Counted from the first letter of the stretch, positions 34,022 to 42,757 are shown. The stretch: 50,509 nucleotides of DNA from Mixta mediterraneensis (GCF_014946725.1 NZ_JACFXY010000020.1:1-50509); one strand, 5' to 3'. The notes: generated from the letters alone by a model not told the origin. Numbers and translations: made by a program.

Positions 34022-34481
34022 AAGAAACTCCATTTAATCCACTGGCTGTGCTGGTTGAACGGACATCGTAGACATCTTTGCCGCCAGTAAAATCACCCGG
34101 CGGCGCATTCGAAGCGCGCAGGCGCCAGGTCTCTTCATCAGGGCGAGCGTCACAGTTGCACATCGGATCGCGCGGAATACGACGTAAAAAATAGAGCTTA
34201 CCGCCATTAGGCGACTTTTTATCGACCACCCCTTCCACAAGGCTACGCAGGGTGGGCGGGTAGCCCGACGCATCGGTTTTTTTCTCGATCCGCCCCTCCT
34301 TGCTGGCTTGATAATAGCGATCGATAGCTTCACGGATCTGGCGTAGCGAATCACGCAGCATCTCTTCCTGACGCTGCTGGTGATAGTGTTGCACAAGCGG
34401 CATGGCCGCTGCTGCCAGTGTTCCCAGCAGTGTCAGCGTTACCATCATTTCAATTAGCGTAAAACCGCGTTGCTGCTGCAT
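34008..34481 (-). CDS. Type II secretion/type IV pseudopilin
   Basis: A 157-residue prepilin with the short leader MQQQRG and processing site G/FTLIEM (Glu at +5), then a hydrophobic helix (MVTLTLLGTLAAAAMPLVQH). The globular part carries LRSLVEGVVDKKSPNGGKLY, LRRIPRDPMCNCDARP and GVYDVRS-type sequence (KDVYDVRSTS), a GspG-related fold with a CNC pair. The gene begins two bases after the secretin stop and overlaps the next pseudopilin. Three successive small pseudopilin genes after the secretin suggest a pseudopilus initiation or tip complex. Confidence 0.85.
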   Translation of the reverse strand: MQQQRGFTLIEMMVTLTLLGTLAAAAMPLVQHYHQQRQEEMLRDSLRQIREAIDRYYQASKEGRIEKKTDASGYPPTLRSLVEGVVDKKSPNGGKLYFLRRIPRDPMCNCDARPDEETWRLRASNAPPGDFTGGKDVYDVRSTSTASGLNGVSYATW

Positions 34482-34483
34482 GG

Positions 34484-36376
34484 TCAGACCCCATCCTGGA
34501 CCGGTTCCTCTGTTACTACTGGCGCAGGTAAAGCCGTCTGATTCGAAAATTGCGCCGGCGGAGCGAGCGCAGGCGGATTAAATATGGGCATAAGGTTTTC
34601 CTGCGGTACACCGCGCAGATTGATTCCTTCGCCCGTTTGATCTTCGCTGCCCATTTCAATCGTGCTGATATGGCTGCCCGGTAAATCAATGCTGCGTTCA
34701 ATCGTAGGCGTGATAAGCAATACCACTTCAGTACGTTTTTTATTCTCTTCTTTACTGACAAACAGGCGGCCCAACAAAGGGATCTTGCTCAGAAAAGGGA
34801 CGCCGCTATCCATGTTGTTGTCGTCCTCTTTAATCAAGCCTGCCAGCATCTGCGTTTCGCCGTTCATGCTGCTTAACGTGGTATTGGCCTCACGGCTGTT
34901 GGTGCTGTAATAGATGGCCCCATCTTTACCTGTCTGTGCAGTTCCAAGACTGCTAAGGGTAAATTTCACATCCATTGAAATATTGTCATCCATGCTAATA
35001 TCAGGCGTGACTTCCAGCTTCATACCCACGTCCTGATATTCAACTTTCTGCTGTGAGAAGCCGTCCGTACCTGCAATGGAGGTCAACACCGGTATTTTCT
35101 GGCCAATATCGACCATTGCTTTTTTATTGTTCTTGACGCGAATGCGCGGGTTTGCCAGCACTTTCGCATTACTCAGGACCTTCTTCATATCAAGTGAAAG
35201 CCCATCCACTTTCAGGTTGAGATTATCTGCATTAAGGGCGCCAATCGGAATGCCACCGCCAGCAGGGGTCGTTTTTTCGTCACTGCTGCTGTTGCGGCTA
35301 AATGAAGCGCTAATTTGTTGGGGAAAGTTCAGGCCCAGTTTTTCTGCATCGTCCGTATTGACTTCCAGTACTTCCACCGCCAGCGTAACTTCCGCTTCAG
35401 GGCGATCTAACGTAACCAGCAGGCGTTCCGCTTTTTCCACGCTCTCTTTGGAACCGCGCACCGTAACAGAATTGGTGCGCTCATCCACATGGACATCTTT
35501 TAGCTTCACCAGGTTGCGCAGCGCCACATTGACTTCTTTGGCTTTGGCATAGCCGAGGAAGATGGTTTTCACCACGATGTCACGGTAAATCTTCTCTTTT
35601 TGCACGGTAGCGGGGTAGACCAGGAACGTATTGGCGTTCAGTACCTTTTTACGCAAATTATTTGAGGCTAAAAGCAGATTGATCGCATCCTGCGCCGTGG
35701 TGTTTTTCGCGATAATGCTGGCTGTAGCACTGGGCGAAATGTCTTTATCAAAGATGATATTTACCCCGGTTAGCTGGCTAATGGTATTAAAGATGCTCTG
35801 CAGATTATGTTGCCGGAAGTTAAGCGACACCGGCTTCTCCAGTTCGCGGCTAAGGCGGCGCTCTGGTTGGTTGATCACCGCAATTTCACGTAGCAGATGA
35901 TCGCGCAACGCGTTCGCCTGTGGCCAGTTAGGATCTTCTTCAAGGATTTTTTGTACTTTACTCAATGCCCGTTCAGGAGATTTAGTGCTCTGTTTAACGG
36001 CTTCACGGTAGAGTTTATCCAGCGCGCGCCAGGCATCAATTTTGCGTAATCCTTGCTGAGCCCGTAAATTGCCAGGTTGATAGAGCAAGAGGCTGCGCCA
36101 CATCTGCTCGGCCAGTTGATAGTTATTTTGCCTTACGGCGATTTCCGCCTGGCGGAGATAGCTGTTGACCAGGCTAATGGTTAATTCTGCTTGCTTAGCA
36201 CGCAAAGAAATATCATTAGGACGGGTGATTCGTTGTTGATCAATTTCTTCCAGTCGCCTGACCATAGATTCAGGCGTTGTGCTGTCCAGCGTAGGAGCGG
36301 CTGGCGTGGCGTTATGTTGCGCACAACCACTTAACAGAGCGCAGACTAACGACAAAATAAACGTGGTTTTCTTCAT
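34484..36376 (-). CDS. Secretin lipoprotein with TPR domain (GspD/PilQ/MshL-like)
   Basis: A 630-residue outer-membrane channel protein. The lipoprotein signal FILSLVCALLSGC puts the acylated Cys at 18. Next comes a helical TPR-like region (about 75-160: AEIAVRQNNYQLAEQMWRSL and on), then an STN/N0-type domain (GVNIIFDKDIS), an N1 domain (KTIFLGYAKAKEVNVALRNL, VDERTNSVTVRGS) and the secretin core with VLANPRIRVKNNKKAMVDIG and the signature VPFLSKIPLLGRLFVSKEE. The C-terminal tail is Pro-rich. TPR-bearing secretins of this kind differ from classical GspD. The start at ATG 36376 fits the lipobox. It follows the GspC/PilP-like gene by five bases. Confidence 0.88.
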   Translation of the reverse strand: MKKTTFILSLVCALLSGCAQHNATPAAPTLDSTTPESMVRRLEEIDQQRITRPNDISLRAKQAELTISLVNSYLRQAEIAVRQNNYQLAEQMWRSLLLYQPGNLRAQQGLRKIDAWRALDKLYREAVKQSTKSPERALSKVQKILEEDPNWPQANALRDHLLREIAVINQPERRLSRELEKPVSLNFRQHNLQSIFNTISQLTGVNIIFDKDISPSATASIIAKNTTAQDAINLLLASNNLRKKVLNANTFLVYPATVQKEKIYRDIVVKTIFLGYAKAKEVNVALRNLVKLKDVHVDERTNSVTVRGSKESVEKAERLLVTLDRPEAEVTLAVEVLEVNTDDAEKLGLNFPQQISASFSRNSSSDEKTTPAGGGIPIGALNADNLNLKVDGLSLDMKKVLSNAKVLANPRIRVKNNKKAMVDIGQKIPVLTSIAGTDGFSQQKVEYQDVGMKLEVTPDISMDDNISMDVKFTLSSLGTAQTGKDGAIYYSTNSREANTTLSSMNGETQMLAGLIKEDDNNMDSGVPFLSKIPLLGRLFVSKEENKKRTEVVLLITPTIERSIDLPGSHISTIEMGSEDQTGEGINLRGVPQENLMPIFNPPALAPPAQFSNQTALPAPVVTEEPVQDGV

Positions 36377-36381
36377 GATTA

Positions 36382-36882
36382 TTATTGGGGTTCCGATGTT
36401 AACTCTTCCAGCGATAGCCGCTGGTGCATATGCGTGGCTGTCCACTCAAACTGGAGATAGTCGTTAGCTACCTCGGTTAATGTCCATCCGCTGACCGGCG
36501 AATCACCAAGCCAGATTTTTCCGTCCGCCCGACAACGTTCGCAGACGGGCCATGTTTCCTGACCATCTGTCAGAATGATGATGCGCTGCCGTTGCTCCCA
36601 CCAGGCGCCCAATACCTGTAGCGGCAAGGGCGGGGCGCTAGGCGGCGGAACGACTTCAACCGCGACGGTTTCAGGTGATTCCTCATGCTCGTTGTGAGGC
36701 GGAAACAAATCATGCCGAACGGTAGTCAGGGGCTCGGCTGAGGGCTTGACGGCGGGCGCTGGACGCGTCGTGGGTGCCCTGAGATGCACGGTTTCCTGGG
36801 TTTCGTCGCTGCTGAACTGACTCCACAGCACCAGGCCAGCGGTGAGTACCAGCGCGACTTGCAGATAACGGGGCAACTTCAT
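36382..36882 (-). CDS. Inner-membrane clamp protein, PilP/GspC-like
   Basis: A 166-residue bitopic protein. It has an N-terminal membrane helix (LQVALVLTAGLVLWSQF, about 7-23), a long Pro-rich periplasmic linker (about 36-85) and a small beta-rich C-terminal domain (LQVLGAWWEQRQRIIILTDG, then LGDSPVSGWTLTEVANDYLQ) resembling the HR domain of GspC or PilP, which contacts the secretin N0 domain. A CxxC pair is present (VCERC). It is encoded between the PilO-like gene (4-bp overlap) and the secretin, exactly where pilP sits in pilMNOPQ operons. I assign it by layout and position, as the sequence itself is divergent. Confidence 0.65.
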   Translation of the reverse strand: MKLPRYLQVALVLTAGLVLWSQFSSDETQETVHLRAPTTRPAPAVKPSAEPLTTVRHDLFPPHNEHEESPETVAVEVVPPPSAPPLPLQVLGAWWEQRQRIIILTDGQETWPVCERCRADGKIWLGDSPVSGWTLTEVANDYLQFEWTATHMHQRLSLEELTSEPQ

Positions 36883-37400
36883 TTAGCCTCCTGCTGCAAA
36901 TGCAGCCGCAACGTGACGTTTAGCATGTCTGCTTGCGGACTGGGGCGTTGCATCGTCAGTTGTTCAATCTGTAACGGTAACGTGCGGCTGAGCGTCTCCA
37001 GCGCCTGCATTAAGGGCAAATAGGGCCCTGTCAGCGGAATATCGAGTTGCAAAACAGCGTTGTCGCCCTGTTGTATGACCTGGTAGCGGCTGGCTTCCAC
37101 TCGCAGAGGCGGCTTATCAAGCAGTTCAAAAATCAGGCTCACCTGCTGATGTTCATTCTGTGACAGCTTTTGGCCTGAAACGGGGGATTCCAGTAATGGC
37201 AGCGGTCGCAACTGTTGTTGCAGAGTGGCCAGCTCTGCCTGCTGTTGCACAAGCTGCGGTGAGGTGATCCCCAGCCATATGCCAAGCAGGCCGAGCGGCA
37301 ATATGCTGAGCATCAACGGCAATTTTCCCGTCTGCTCAACCAGCTGTGCGGCTCGCCAACGGAGAGTCTGCGTAAATGTAGGCTTAGCGGGCTGCTTCAT
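36879..37400 (-). CDS. Inner-membrane platform protein, PilO/GspM-like
   Basis: A 173-residue protein with one membrane helix (LPLMLSILPLGLLGIWLGI, about 28-46), a Gln-rich coiled coil (LVQQQAELATLQQQLRPL) and a ferredoxin-like periplasmic domain ending LTMQRPSPQADMLNVTLRLH. This is the PilO/GspM plan. The preceding gene has the PilN plan, and the two overlap by 17 bases, as expected for partners that heterodimerise in the inner membrane. Sequence identity to named families is low by eye; confidence comes from architecture plus gene order. Confidence 0.65.
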   Translation of the reverse strand: MKQPAKPTFTQTLRWRAAQLVEQTGKLPLMLSILPLGLLGIWLGITSPQLVQQQAELATLQQQLRPLPLLESPVSGQKLSQNEHQQVSLIFELLDKPPLRVEASRYQVIQQGDNAVLQLDIPLTGPYLPLMQALETLSRTLPLQIEQLTMQRPSPQADMLNVTLRLHLQQEAK

Positions 37401-37899
37401 GTTCAGCCTCTTGTTGAAAATTCACCTGAATCGCCGCGTTAACGGGCAGCGGAGCGTTTTTCTCTGCTGTCTTGCGATGATTCTCCAGCAGCACCTTCGC
37501 GGGTAACGTTTCCAGACGTTGATTAAACGCTAAAAGCGCATCAAACGATGATGCATCAACCAGTAGGCGCACCTGCTGCTGATGCCTGTCCACTTCGACA
37601 GAACGGATTGCTATCTGGGGTTGCAGGGCGTTGGCTATGCCGTCCAGCATCGCCAATACCGGCGGGGAACTTTGCTGCTGACGCATGCGTTGCATCAGCC
37701 GGTGCTGCGCCTCGCGTAGCGCGTGTAAAACGCGTTGCTGCATCTGCAACTTGTGCTGCATCTGCTGTGTTTCCACCGTCAGCTGGCGCTGGTCCATGCT
37801 ATCCCTTGCGATCAGGCCCATCAGCGGCAGGCTGATAAGGCAGGCCAGAAATACCGTGCGGAAAGCCCAGGGTGGATGTGGCGTGAAACGAGGCGTCAT
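37384..37899 (-). CDS. Inner-membrane platform protein, PilN/GspL-C-terminal-like
   Basis: A 171-residue protein starting MTPRFTPHPPWAFRTVF, with a membrane helix (about 13-33), a long Gln/Met-rich coiled coil (QMQHKLQMQQRVLHALREAQ and on) and a periplasmic alpha/beta domain (SVEVDRHQQQVRLLVDASSF, FNQRLETLPAKVLLE). The start at ATG 37899 overlaps the stop of the PilM-like gene (ATGA); the longer frame reaching to 38220 would run against the upstream gene and is rejected. PilN and the periplasmic part of GspL share this plan. It links the cytoplasmic PilM/GspL-type protein to the PilO-like partner. Confidence 0.65.
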   Translation of the reverse strand: MTPRFTPHPPWAFRTVFLACLISLPLMGLIARDSMDQRQLTVETQQMQHKLQMQQRVLHALREAQHRLMQRMRQQQSSPPVLAMLDGIANALQPQIAIRSVEVDRHQQQVRLLVDASSFDALLAFNQRLETLPAKVLLENHRKTAEKNAPLPVNAAIQVNFQQEAEHEAAR

Positions 37900-38597
37900 G
37901 CTGGCTGTTCTCCATCTTTCCACAGCCGCCAGGGGCGGGTGGTCATCACGTAACGCGGGGAGCCGCTCATCCCGGTCAGGCGGCTGATAACCTGGAGCTG
38001 CGTGGTAACATCCTGCTGCGGTAAAGCCAGCGTCAATACGTTGCGCCACTGACCCGCCTGGCGGCAGAGAATACGACTTTGCGTTGGGCCAATACTGACA
38101 AAAAGCCCCTCTTCCGGTAGCTTGCGCCGGAACGGATGAAGTAAGAACTGAAAAGGCGTCACCACGCCCTGAAAACGCAGGCGCTGTTGACGCGCCACCG
38201 CTGCGAGCTGCTGCCAGCAAGAAGCCTGTAGACAGGCGATCAACGCAGGCTGGCCCCAGCGTAGATCTTCAAACCGCATCTGCCACGGCGTTGCGCGATC
38301 AGAAGCCAGCAGCGTCTCGTCTACTGTCAGATGAGCCAGACCGAATAATTCTTGTGGTGTCGTGATACCGTCCTGCCAGGGAATAACCAGATAATCGAGC
38401 GCTGGCGTATCGATGCAGAATTCAATCGCATCCAGCCAGTTCATCGCAGCAGGACGAGCGCTTAGCAGCTGGGTCAGCGTAACGTCAAGCGCTTCATTAG
38501 CAGGGCGGTCACGCAGTAAGACTTTCTGTGCGCCATGTTGCAGATGGACAGCATGCGGGCCGATGTAGCATTGCCAGGTTTTAATGAGCGATAACAC
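37896..38597 (-). CDS. Cytoplasmic platform protein, PilM/GspL-N-terminal-like
   Basis: A 233-residue soluble protein without membrane segments, encoded between the ATPase gene and the PilN-like gene. Segments such as YIGPHAVHLQHGAQKVLLRD at the start and GLFVSIGPTQSRILCRQAGQ later fit the split actin-like fold of PilM/GspL cytoplasmic domains, although it is shorter than PilM (about 350) and lacks a clear nucleotide-binding motif. The start is GTG 38597, overlapping the ATPase stop by 17 bases. The expected role is to couple the ATPase to the membrane platform. Assignment rests largely on position. Confidence 0.55.
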   Translation of the reverse strand: MLSLIKTWQCYIGPHAVHLQHGAQKVLLRDRPANEALDVTLTQLLSARPAAMNWLDAIEFCIDTPALDYLVIPWQDGITTPQELFGLAHLTVDETLLASDRATPWQMRFEDLRWGQPALIACLQASCWQQLAAVARQQRLRFQGVVTPFQFLLHPFRRKLPEEGLFVSIGPTQSRILCRQAGQWRNVLTLALPQQDVTTQLQVISRLTGMSGSPRYVMTTRPWRLWKDGEQPA

Positions 38598-40212
38598 GAT
38601 TGACCTCTTCCCAGCTCGTCTTTCCTTCCAACACGGCGCGCAATGCTATGGTGGGCAACGGAATAAAGCCCTCCTCAAGCGCAATGTCACGCAATTTGCG
38701 TACTGGCGCGCGGGCCAGCATGGCCTCTTTTATCGCGTCGCTACAGTGCAACACCTCGGCCAGTGCCAGACGATCCCGATAGCCACTATGCCGACAGGCA
38801 TCGCAACCTGTTCCGATGTGCCAGTCGGGTGTCAGATGTCGGAACGAACTGGATTGCCAGGCATTCAGGGCGCTCTCACTCGGCTTAGCTTGCTTGCGGC
38901 AATCCGGGCAGATTTGCCTGATTAGGCGTTGCGCTACCACACCATTTAGCGCGGTAATCAGACTGGCGGGTTCCACCTGCATATAAAGAAAACGCTCCAG
39001 TACGCTGAATACGTCATTAGCATGCACGGACGAAAGTACGGTGTGACCGGTTAGCGCAGCCTGCACCGCAATGCCAGCCGTTTCACCATCGCGGATCTCT
39101 CCCACCAAAATAATGTCGGGGTCGTGGCGCAGTATGGCGCGCAGGCCACGAGCAAATGTCAGCCCTTTTTTGTCGTTGACGGGGATCTGCAACACGCCCC
39201 CGTTAAGCTGGTATTCCACCGGGTCCTCAATGGTAATAATCTTTTTTTCGCCATTATTGAGTTCGCTCAGCGCTGAATAGAGGGTGGTGGATTTACCGCT
39301 ACCGGTCGGGCCGGTGACCAGCACCATGCCATGCGGCAGTTGCGCCAGTTGACGAATAGCGCCTAGCGTATGCGCGTCGAAACCCAGCGTTTCCAGACGC
39401 AGACTTTGATCGAGCGATTTATCCAGAACGCGCAGCACCGCATCTTCGCCATGAATGCTGGGCATGACCGAAACACGGAAATCAACCGCTCGTTGCAATA
39501 TTTGTGCTTTGAAGCGGCCATCCTGCGGAATACGTCGTTCAGAAATATCCATACAGCTCAATACTTTCAGGCGGGAAATAACCTGTTCAGCATGCTGCAA
39601 GCCAGCGCAATGGCGGATGGTATGCAATACGCCATCAATGCGGTATTTAACGGTCAGGCCATCCGCTACGGCTGAAAGATGAATATCGCTGGCACGGCTT
39701 TGCAGTGCATCAAACAGGGTGGCGTTCACCAGTTTGATCACGGCATTCGGTTCGCTGGTAATGGCAGCGGGCGTGATTTCCAGCCAGGTGATCTCTTTAT
39801 CTTCTTCGCTCTGCTGTTGAAGCTGATCGAGGGTACGCTGCTGTTTGCCCAGCGCCGCAAGCCGGACGTTAAGCCACGAAATCGGTGCCAGCGCCGGTAA
39901 AGCGTCAATGCGTTGTAACCACTGTCGCAGTGGCAGAGAGAAAGGATTGCTCAGCGCCAGCCAGTGTTGATCGCCCTGGCGTAATGGCAATACTCCCTGA
40001 GCCAGCGCGTCAGCCAGCGATATACGGGAGAATTCTTCTTCAGCCTGTTGGCACTGTTCAAGTGACAATGGCACAAGGCCGAGCGATTCCGCGGTTTCAT
40101 CCAGGCTGGCAGGGCAGCGATCAAGCAGTTCGCTAAGGAGGCGGCAGCGCTCCCCATCAGGCAGATGCATCAGCGCATCGACCGACACTGGCAAGGATGG
40201 TGTGAGGGACAT
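38581..40212 (-). CDS. gspE: Secretion/assembly ATPase, GspE/PilB/MshE family
   Basis: A 543-residue hexameric AAA+-like ATPase that powers pseudopilus assembly. An N-terminal MshEN/T2SSE_N domain (about 30-130) precedes the ATPase core: Walker A GPTGSGKS (301-308), Asp box ITIEDPVEY (326-334), Walker B DIILVGE (365-371), and the His box GHTVLSSVHAND. The zinc-binding tetracysteine motif CPDC (435/438) and CDAC (470/473), typical of assembly and not retraction ATPases, is complete. The stop of gspF overlaps the start (TAATG). All catalytic residues are present, so the machine is likely powered. Confidence 0.95.
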   Translation of the reverse strand: MSLTPSLPVSVDALMHLPDGERCRLLSELLDRCPASLDETAESLGLVPLSLEQCQQAEEEFSRISLADALAQGVLPLRQGDQHWLALSNPFSLPLRQWLQRIDALPALAPISWLNVRLAALGKQQRTLDQLQQQSEEDKEITWLEITPAAITSEPNAVIKLVNATLFDALQSRASDIHLSAVADGLTVKYRIDGVLHTIRHCAGLQHAEQVISRLKVLSCMDISERRIPQDGRFKAQILQRAVDFRVSVMPSIHGEDAVLRVLDKSLDQSLRLETLGFDAHTLGAIRQLAQLPHGMVLVTGPTGSGKSTTLYSALSELNNGEKKIITIEDPVEYQLNGGVLQIPVNDKKGLTFARGLRAILRHDPDIILVGEIRDGETAGIAVQAALTGHTVLSSVHANDVFSVLERFLYMQVEPASLITALNGVVAQRLIRQICPDCRKQAKPSESALNAWQSSSFRHLTPDWHIGTGCDACRHSGYRDRLALAEVLHCSDAIKEAMLARAPVRKLRDIALEEGFIPLPTIALRAVLEGKTSWEEVNRVIAH

Positions 40213-41381
40213 TATTGTAATCCTCCTGCCAGTTCAAAAATCGGCATGTAGAGTAGAAAAACCACCAGACCGACGATACCGCCTACGATCATCATGAGTA
40301 CTGGTTCGAAAACCTTGCTGAATTTCTCAATGGCCCGCTCCAGTGAGTCATCGTAAAACGCGGCGATACGCTCACACATACTGGGTAAATCACCGATGCG
40401 TTCACCCACCTGTAGCAAGCGAGATGCGACGGGCGTGGTCAGTTGCTGCTCTTCCAGCATATGTGAGAGCGGCTGCCCGGCCTGCACGCCAGCGATGACG
40501 CGTTCAATTAATGGACGATGGGTAATGGGTAACACATCACGACTGAGTGAAAGCGCATCAGTCGCTGTGATGCCGCCCTGTAGCAGCAGGCCCAGGGTGC
40601 GATAAAATCGCACCATAATGGAAAGCTGATGCTGTAGTCGCAGCTGCGGTACGGTGAGGAGAAAACGGAGCGCGGCCTGACGAAGGCGCACGCTGCGGAT
40701 AGCCATAAACAGCCCACAGATTACCAGCGCGCAACCGAGCAGCAGCAAAGGTCCCTGGCTTTGCACCAGCTTGCCCCACCAGAGAATAAAACGTGCGCTG
40801 CCGTTAGGACTTTTCATTCCTTCAAACACGACGGCGAACCGCGGAATAATAAAGCCGAGCAGAAATACAAGGATGACGCCACCCGCCGACATCACAATGG
40901 TTGGATAAAGCAATGTTGCTTTAATTCGTTTGCGTAATACCGCTATACGCTGTTCGTAATGCTGAAATCGTTTTAAGGCGAGCGGCAGATGACCGGTTTG
41001 CTCTGAAGAGGCAACAGTATTAATTAATAAGGGTGGAAAGACGGCTGGCAGAATTGCCATCGCCTGTGAAAGCTGCGCGCCTTCATAGAGCTTTTTTATG
41101 AGCGTATCCACGACTAATGTCGATTCACCTTCCCGACTGCTTTGACGCAATGCCTCAATAGCTTCAACTACTACCAGTCCCGCTTCCAGCAGCGAGATCA
41201 ATTCCTGCAAAAACAGGTTTAGAGGAAAATGTTTAACTTGGCGGACTTTACGCTCTGCCACACTAAGCACAACGCTATCCGTAGTGGTGTAGTGTCGGCG
41301 GGCAGCATTAACTGAATCCGCCATCACAGTATGATGAACGCGCTTGCCGTGCGACAGGGTAGTAACGGTGTACTCTTTCAT
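40212..41381 (-). CDS. gspF: Inner-membrane platform protein GspF/PilC
   Basis: A 389-residue polytopic protein with the tandem T2SSF domains of the GspF/PilC family. The first cytoplasmic domain has FLQELISLLEAGLVVVEAIE, then EQTGHLPLALKRFQHYEQR and membrane helix TIVMSAGGVILVFLLGFIIP. A second membrane segment lies at about 225-245. The second domain has RFYRTLGLLLQGGITATDAL and VGERIGDLPSMCERI, and a final helix MMIVGGIVGLVVFLLYMPIF ends the protein. GspF is the rotor or platform above the ATPase. It lies directly upstream of gspE with overlapping stop/start and two bases downstream of the transglycosylase gene. Confidence 0.93.
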   Translation of the reverse strand: MKEYTVTTLSHGKRVHHTVMADSVNAARRHYTTTDSVVLSVAERKVRQVKHFPLNLFLQELISLLEAGLVVVEAIEALRQSSREGESTLVVDTLIKKLYEGAQLSQAMAILPAVFPPLLINTVASSEQTGHLPLALKRFQHYEQRIAVLRKRIKATLLYPTIVMSAGGVILVFLLGFIIPRFAVVFEGMKSPNGSARFILWWGKLVQSQGPLLLLGCALVICGLFMAIRSVRLRQAALRFLLTVPQLRLQHQLSIMVRFYRTLGLLLQGGITATDALSLSRDVLPITHRPLIERVIAGVQAGQPLSHMLEEQQLTTPVASRLLQVGERIGDLPSMCERIAAFYDDSLERAIEKFSKVFEPVLMMIVGGIVGLVVFLLYMPIFELAGGLQ

Positions 41382-41383
41382 AA

Positions 41384-41845
41384 TTATGAATGCTTATTTT
41401 TTGGGCGGCTTTTCAAACGGAGGTAATGCGGTACGACCTTCTGAATATATTTTTGTCGCAGTGCCTGACGCTGAGGTGTTTTAGCCGCCCCGGCGTTATA
41501 AGCGCCGACGGCTTCCCAGGTGTAACCCATCCGCTGAATATTCCCGGCCAGAATCCATGCACCTGCCATGACACACTGACAAGGGTCTTGTATTAAATCT
41601 TGCTGACTGATCTGATATTTTTTTAACACGCCCAGATGGCGACTATTAATTTGCATCAGACCGTAATCCACTGTGCCGTCGTTATTTTTATTGATGGCAT
41701 TTGGATCAAGACCGGACTCAACGATAGCAATGGCCTGTAATAATTCCGGCTCAATGCCGTACCTTGCGCCAGCCTGATACCAACAGGTTGCCAGGCTGGG
41801 AGAAACGGGAAGCAAGAAGCACAGCGTTAACAGCAGCGTTCTCAT
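41384..41845 (-). CDS. Periplasmic lytic transglycosylase (SLT/IpgF-PilT type)
   Basis: A 153-residue exported enzyme with a signal peptide (RTLLLTLCFLLPVSPSLA, cleavage near Ala19) and an SLT domain: catalytic Glu43 in AIAIVESGLDPNAINKN, then GTVDYGLMQINSRHLG and AVGAYNAGAAKTP. Such small specialised transglycosylases open peptidoglycan locally for trans-envelope machines (IpgF, PilT, VirB1, EtgA). Placement between the major pseudopilin and gspF is unusual for classical T2SS and supports the idea of a self-sufficient envelope-spanning apparatus. Gaps to both neighbours are only two bases. Confidence 0.9.
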   Translation of the reverse strand: MRTLLLTLCFLLPVSPSLATCWYQAGARYGIEPELLQAIAIVESGLDPNAINKNNDGTVDYGLMQINSRHLGVLKKYQISQQDLIQDPCQCVMAGAWILAGNIQRMGYTWEAVGAYNAGAAKTPQRQALRQKYIQKVVPHYLRLKSRPKNKHS

Positions 41846-41847
41846 GA

Positions 41848-42267
41848 TCAGAATCCATAAGTAAATGTCTTCTCACCTTTTCCGGCAGACATAATATCTA
41901 CTTCATGAATGGAATCTTTTTCACGGGTCGGATTATGCCATTGGTAAGCATTTCCCCATGGATCCATCGGGACATGTTGGCTGAGGTACGGGCCTTGCCA
42001 GTTTTTTACGCCAGCTGGTTTTTCCGTTAATGCTTTGAGGCCCTGGGCTTCAGAAGGATAACTACCCACATCGAGCCGATATTGCCCCAGCGCATCTGCC
42101 AGTGAACGCATCTGGCGCATAGCAGTTTTTTCTTTTGCGGAATCGACGTTTGAAAAGACTTTTGGCCCAACAAATCCTGCCAGCAAAGCAATAATCATTA
42201 AAACAACGAGCAGTTCCAACAGGGTGAAGCCAGCCTGCTGTTGACGTTGCCGGGTATAATTTTTCAT
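41848..42267 (-). CDS. gspG: Major pseudopilin GspG
   Basis: A 139-residue prepilin with a basic leader (KNYTRQRQQQAG) and processing site G13/F14 TLLE (Glu at +5), followed by LLVVLMIIALLAGFVGPKVF. The globular domain has the GspG hallmarks: LADALGQYRLDVGSYPSEAQ, GLKALTEKP, WQGPYL, PMDPWGNAYQW and the calcium-site region at the C-terminus. It is the first gene of the operon and the closest to a classical T2SS component, hence the probable main pseudopilus subunit. A prepilin peptidase is needed for processing and is not encoded in the window. Confidence 0.93.
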   Translation of the reverse strand: MKNYTRQRQQQAGFTLLELLVVLMIIALLAGFVGPKVFSNVDSAKEKTAMRQMRSLADALGQYRLDVGSYPSEAQGLKALTEKPAGVKNWQGPYLSQHVPMDPWGNAYQWHNPTREKDSIHEVDIMSAGKGEKTFTYGF

Positions 42268-42757
42268 GAATGCATGTACCGTTTAATTAATTAAAAGCCT
42301 TATCGCTTTTTATTCCTGTGAATTTTTCCTGAAAAAGATGTGAGGGGGGTAGCTGTCCTCTCTTGATGTATTGCAGATGTGATGCCGCCAGCTAAAGGAA
42401 CTTCTCTTACGCATAAAGAAATGGCTAAACGGAGGTTTTTCATAAAGCTTCGCGGTTAATTTCTCTGGAAAACCAGCGAGTAAACCGTGTCAACCACGAC
42501 GACTGTCAGCACGGCATTATTTGTGCTGATAACCGCCAGGCGTAACCCCGGTGAATATAAGCCAACTAATTAATCAGCGCTTTATCATAAAAGCGCGCCA
42601 AAGTGGGCAGGAAAATGTCGGGAAAAAGCAGAAGTCCATACGTTCTTTTTTATTGCTTAAAATATCTGACAAGTACTAAAGAAATTACGTCATAAAAAAG
42701 GTAATTTTCTCGTCATGAACAGGCGCTTTCGCCATCGTTTAATTTCAGGAGAAAAAG
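42268..42757. promoter_or_regulatory. Divergent promoter region of the secretion operon and the LuxR-type gene
   Basis: 490 non-coding bases between gspG and a LuxR-type regulator. Two inverted repeats stand out: TCAGCAC-N10-GTGCTGA (42506-42512, 42523-42529) and GCGCTTT-N6-AAAGCGC (42577-42583, 42590-42596). Either could be an operator for one of the local regulators. No -10/-35 was assigned. Confidence 0.5.

Noticed and set aside
37900..38220. N-terminal extension of the PilN-like gene
   Set aside because: The extension overlaps the PilM-like gene out of frame over 300 bases. The ATGA stop/start overlap at 37896-37899 gives the correct start.
38584..40136. Several plus-strand frames of 60-113 codons opposite gspE
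   Set aside because: All are antisense shadows of the high-confidence ATPase gene.
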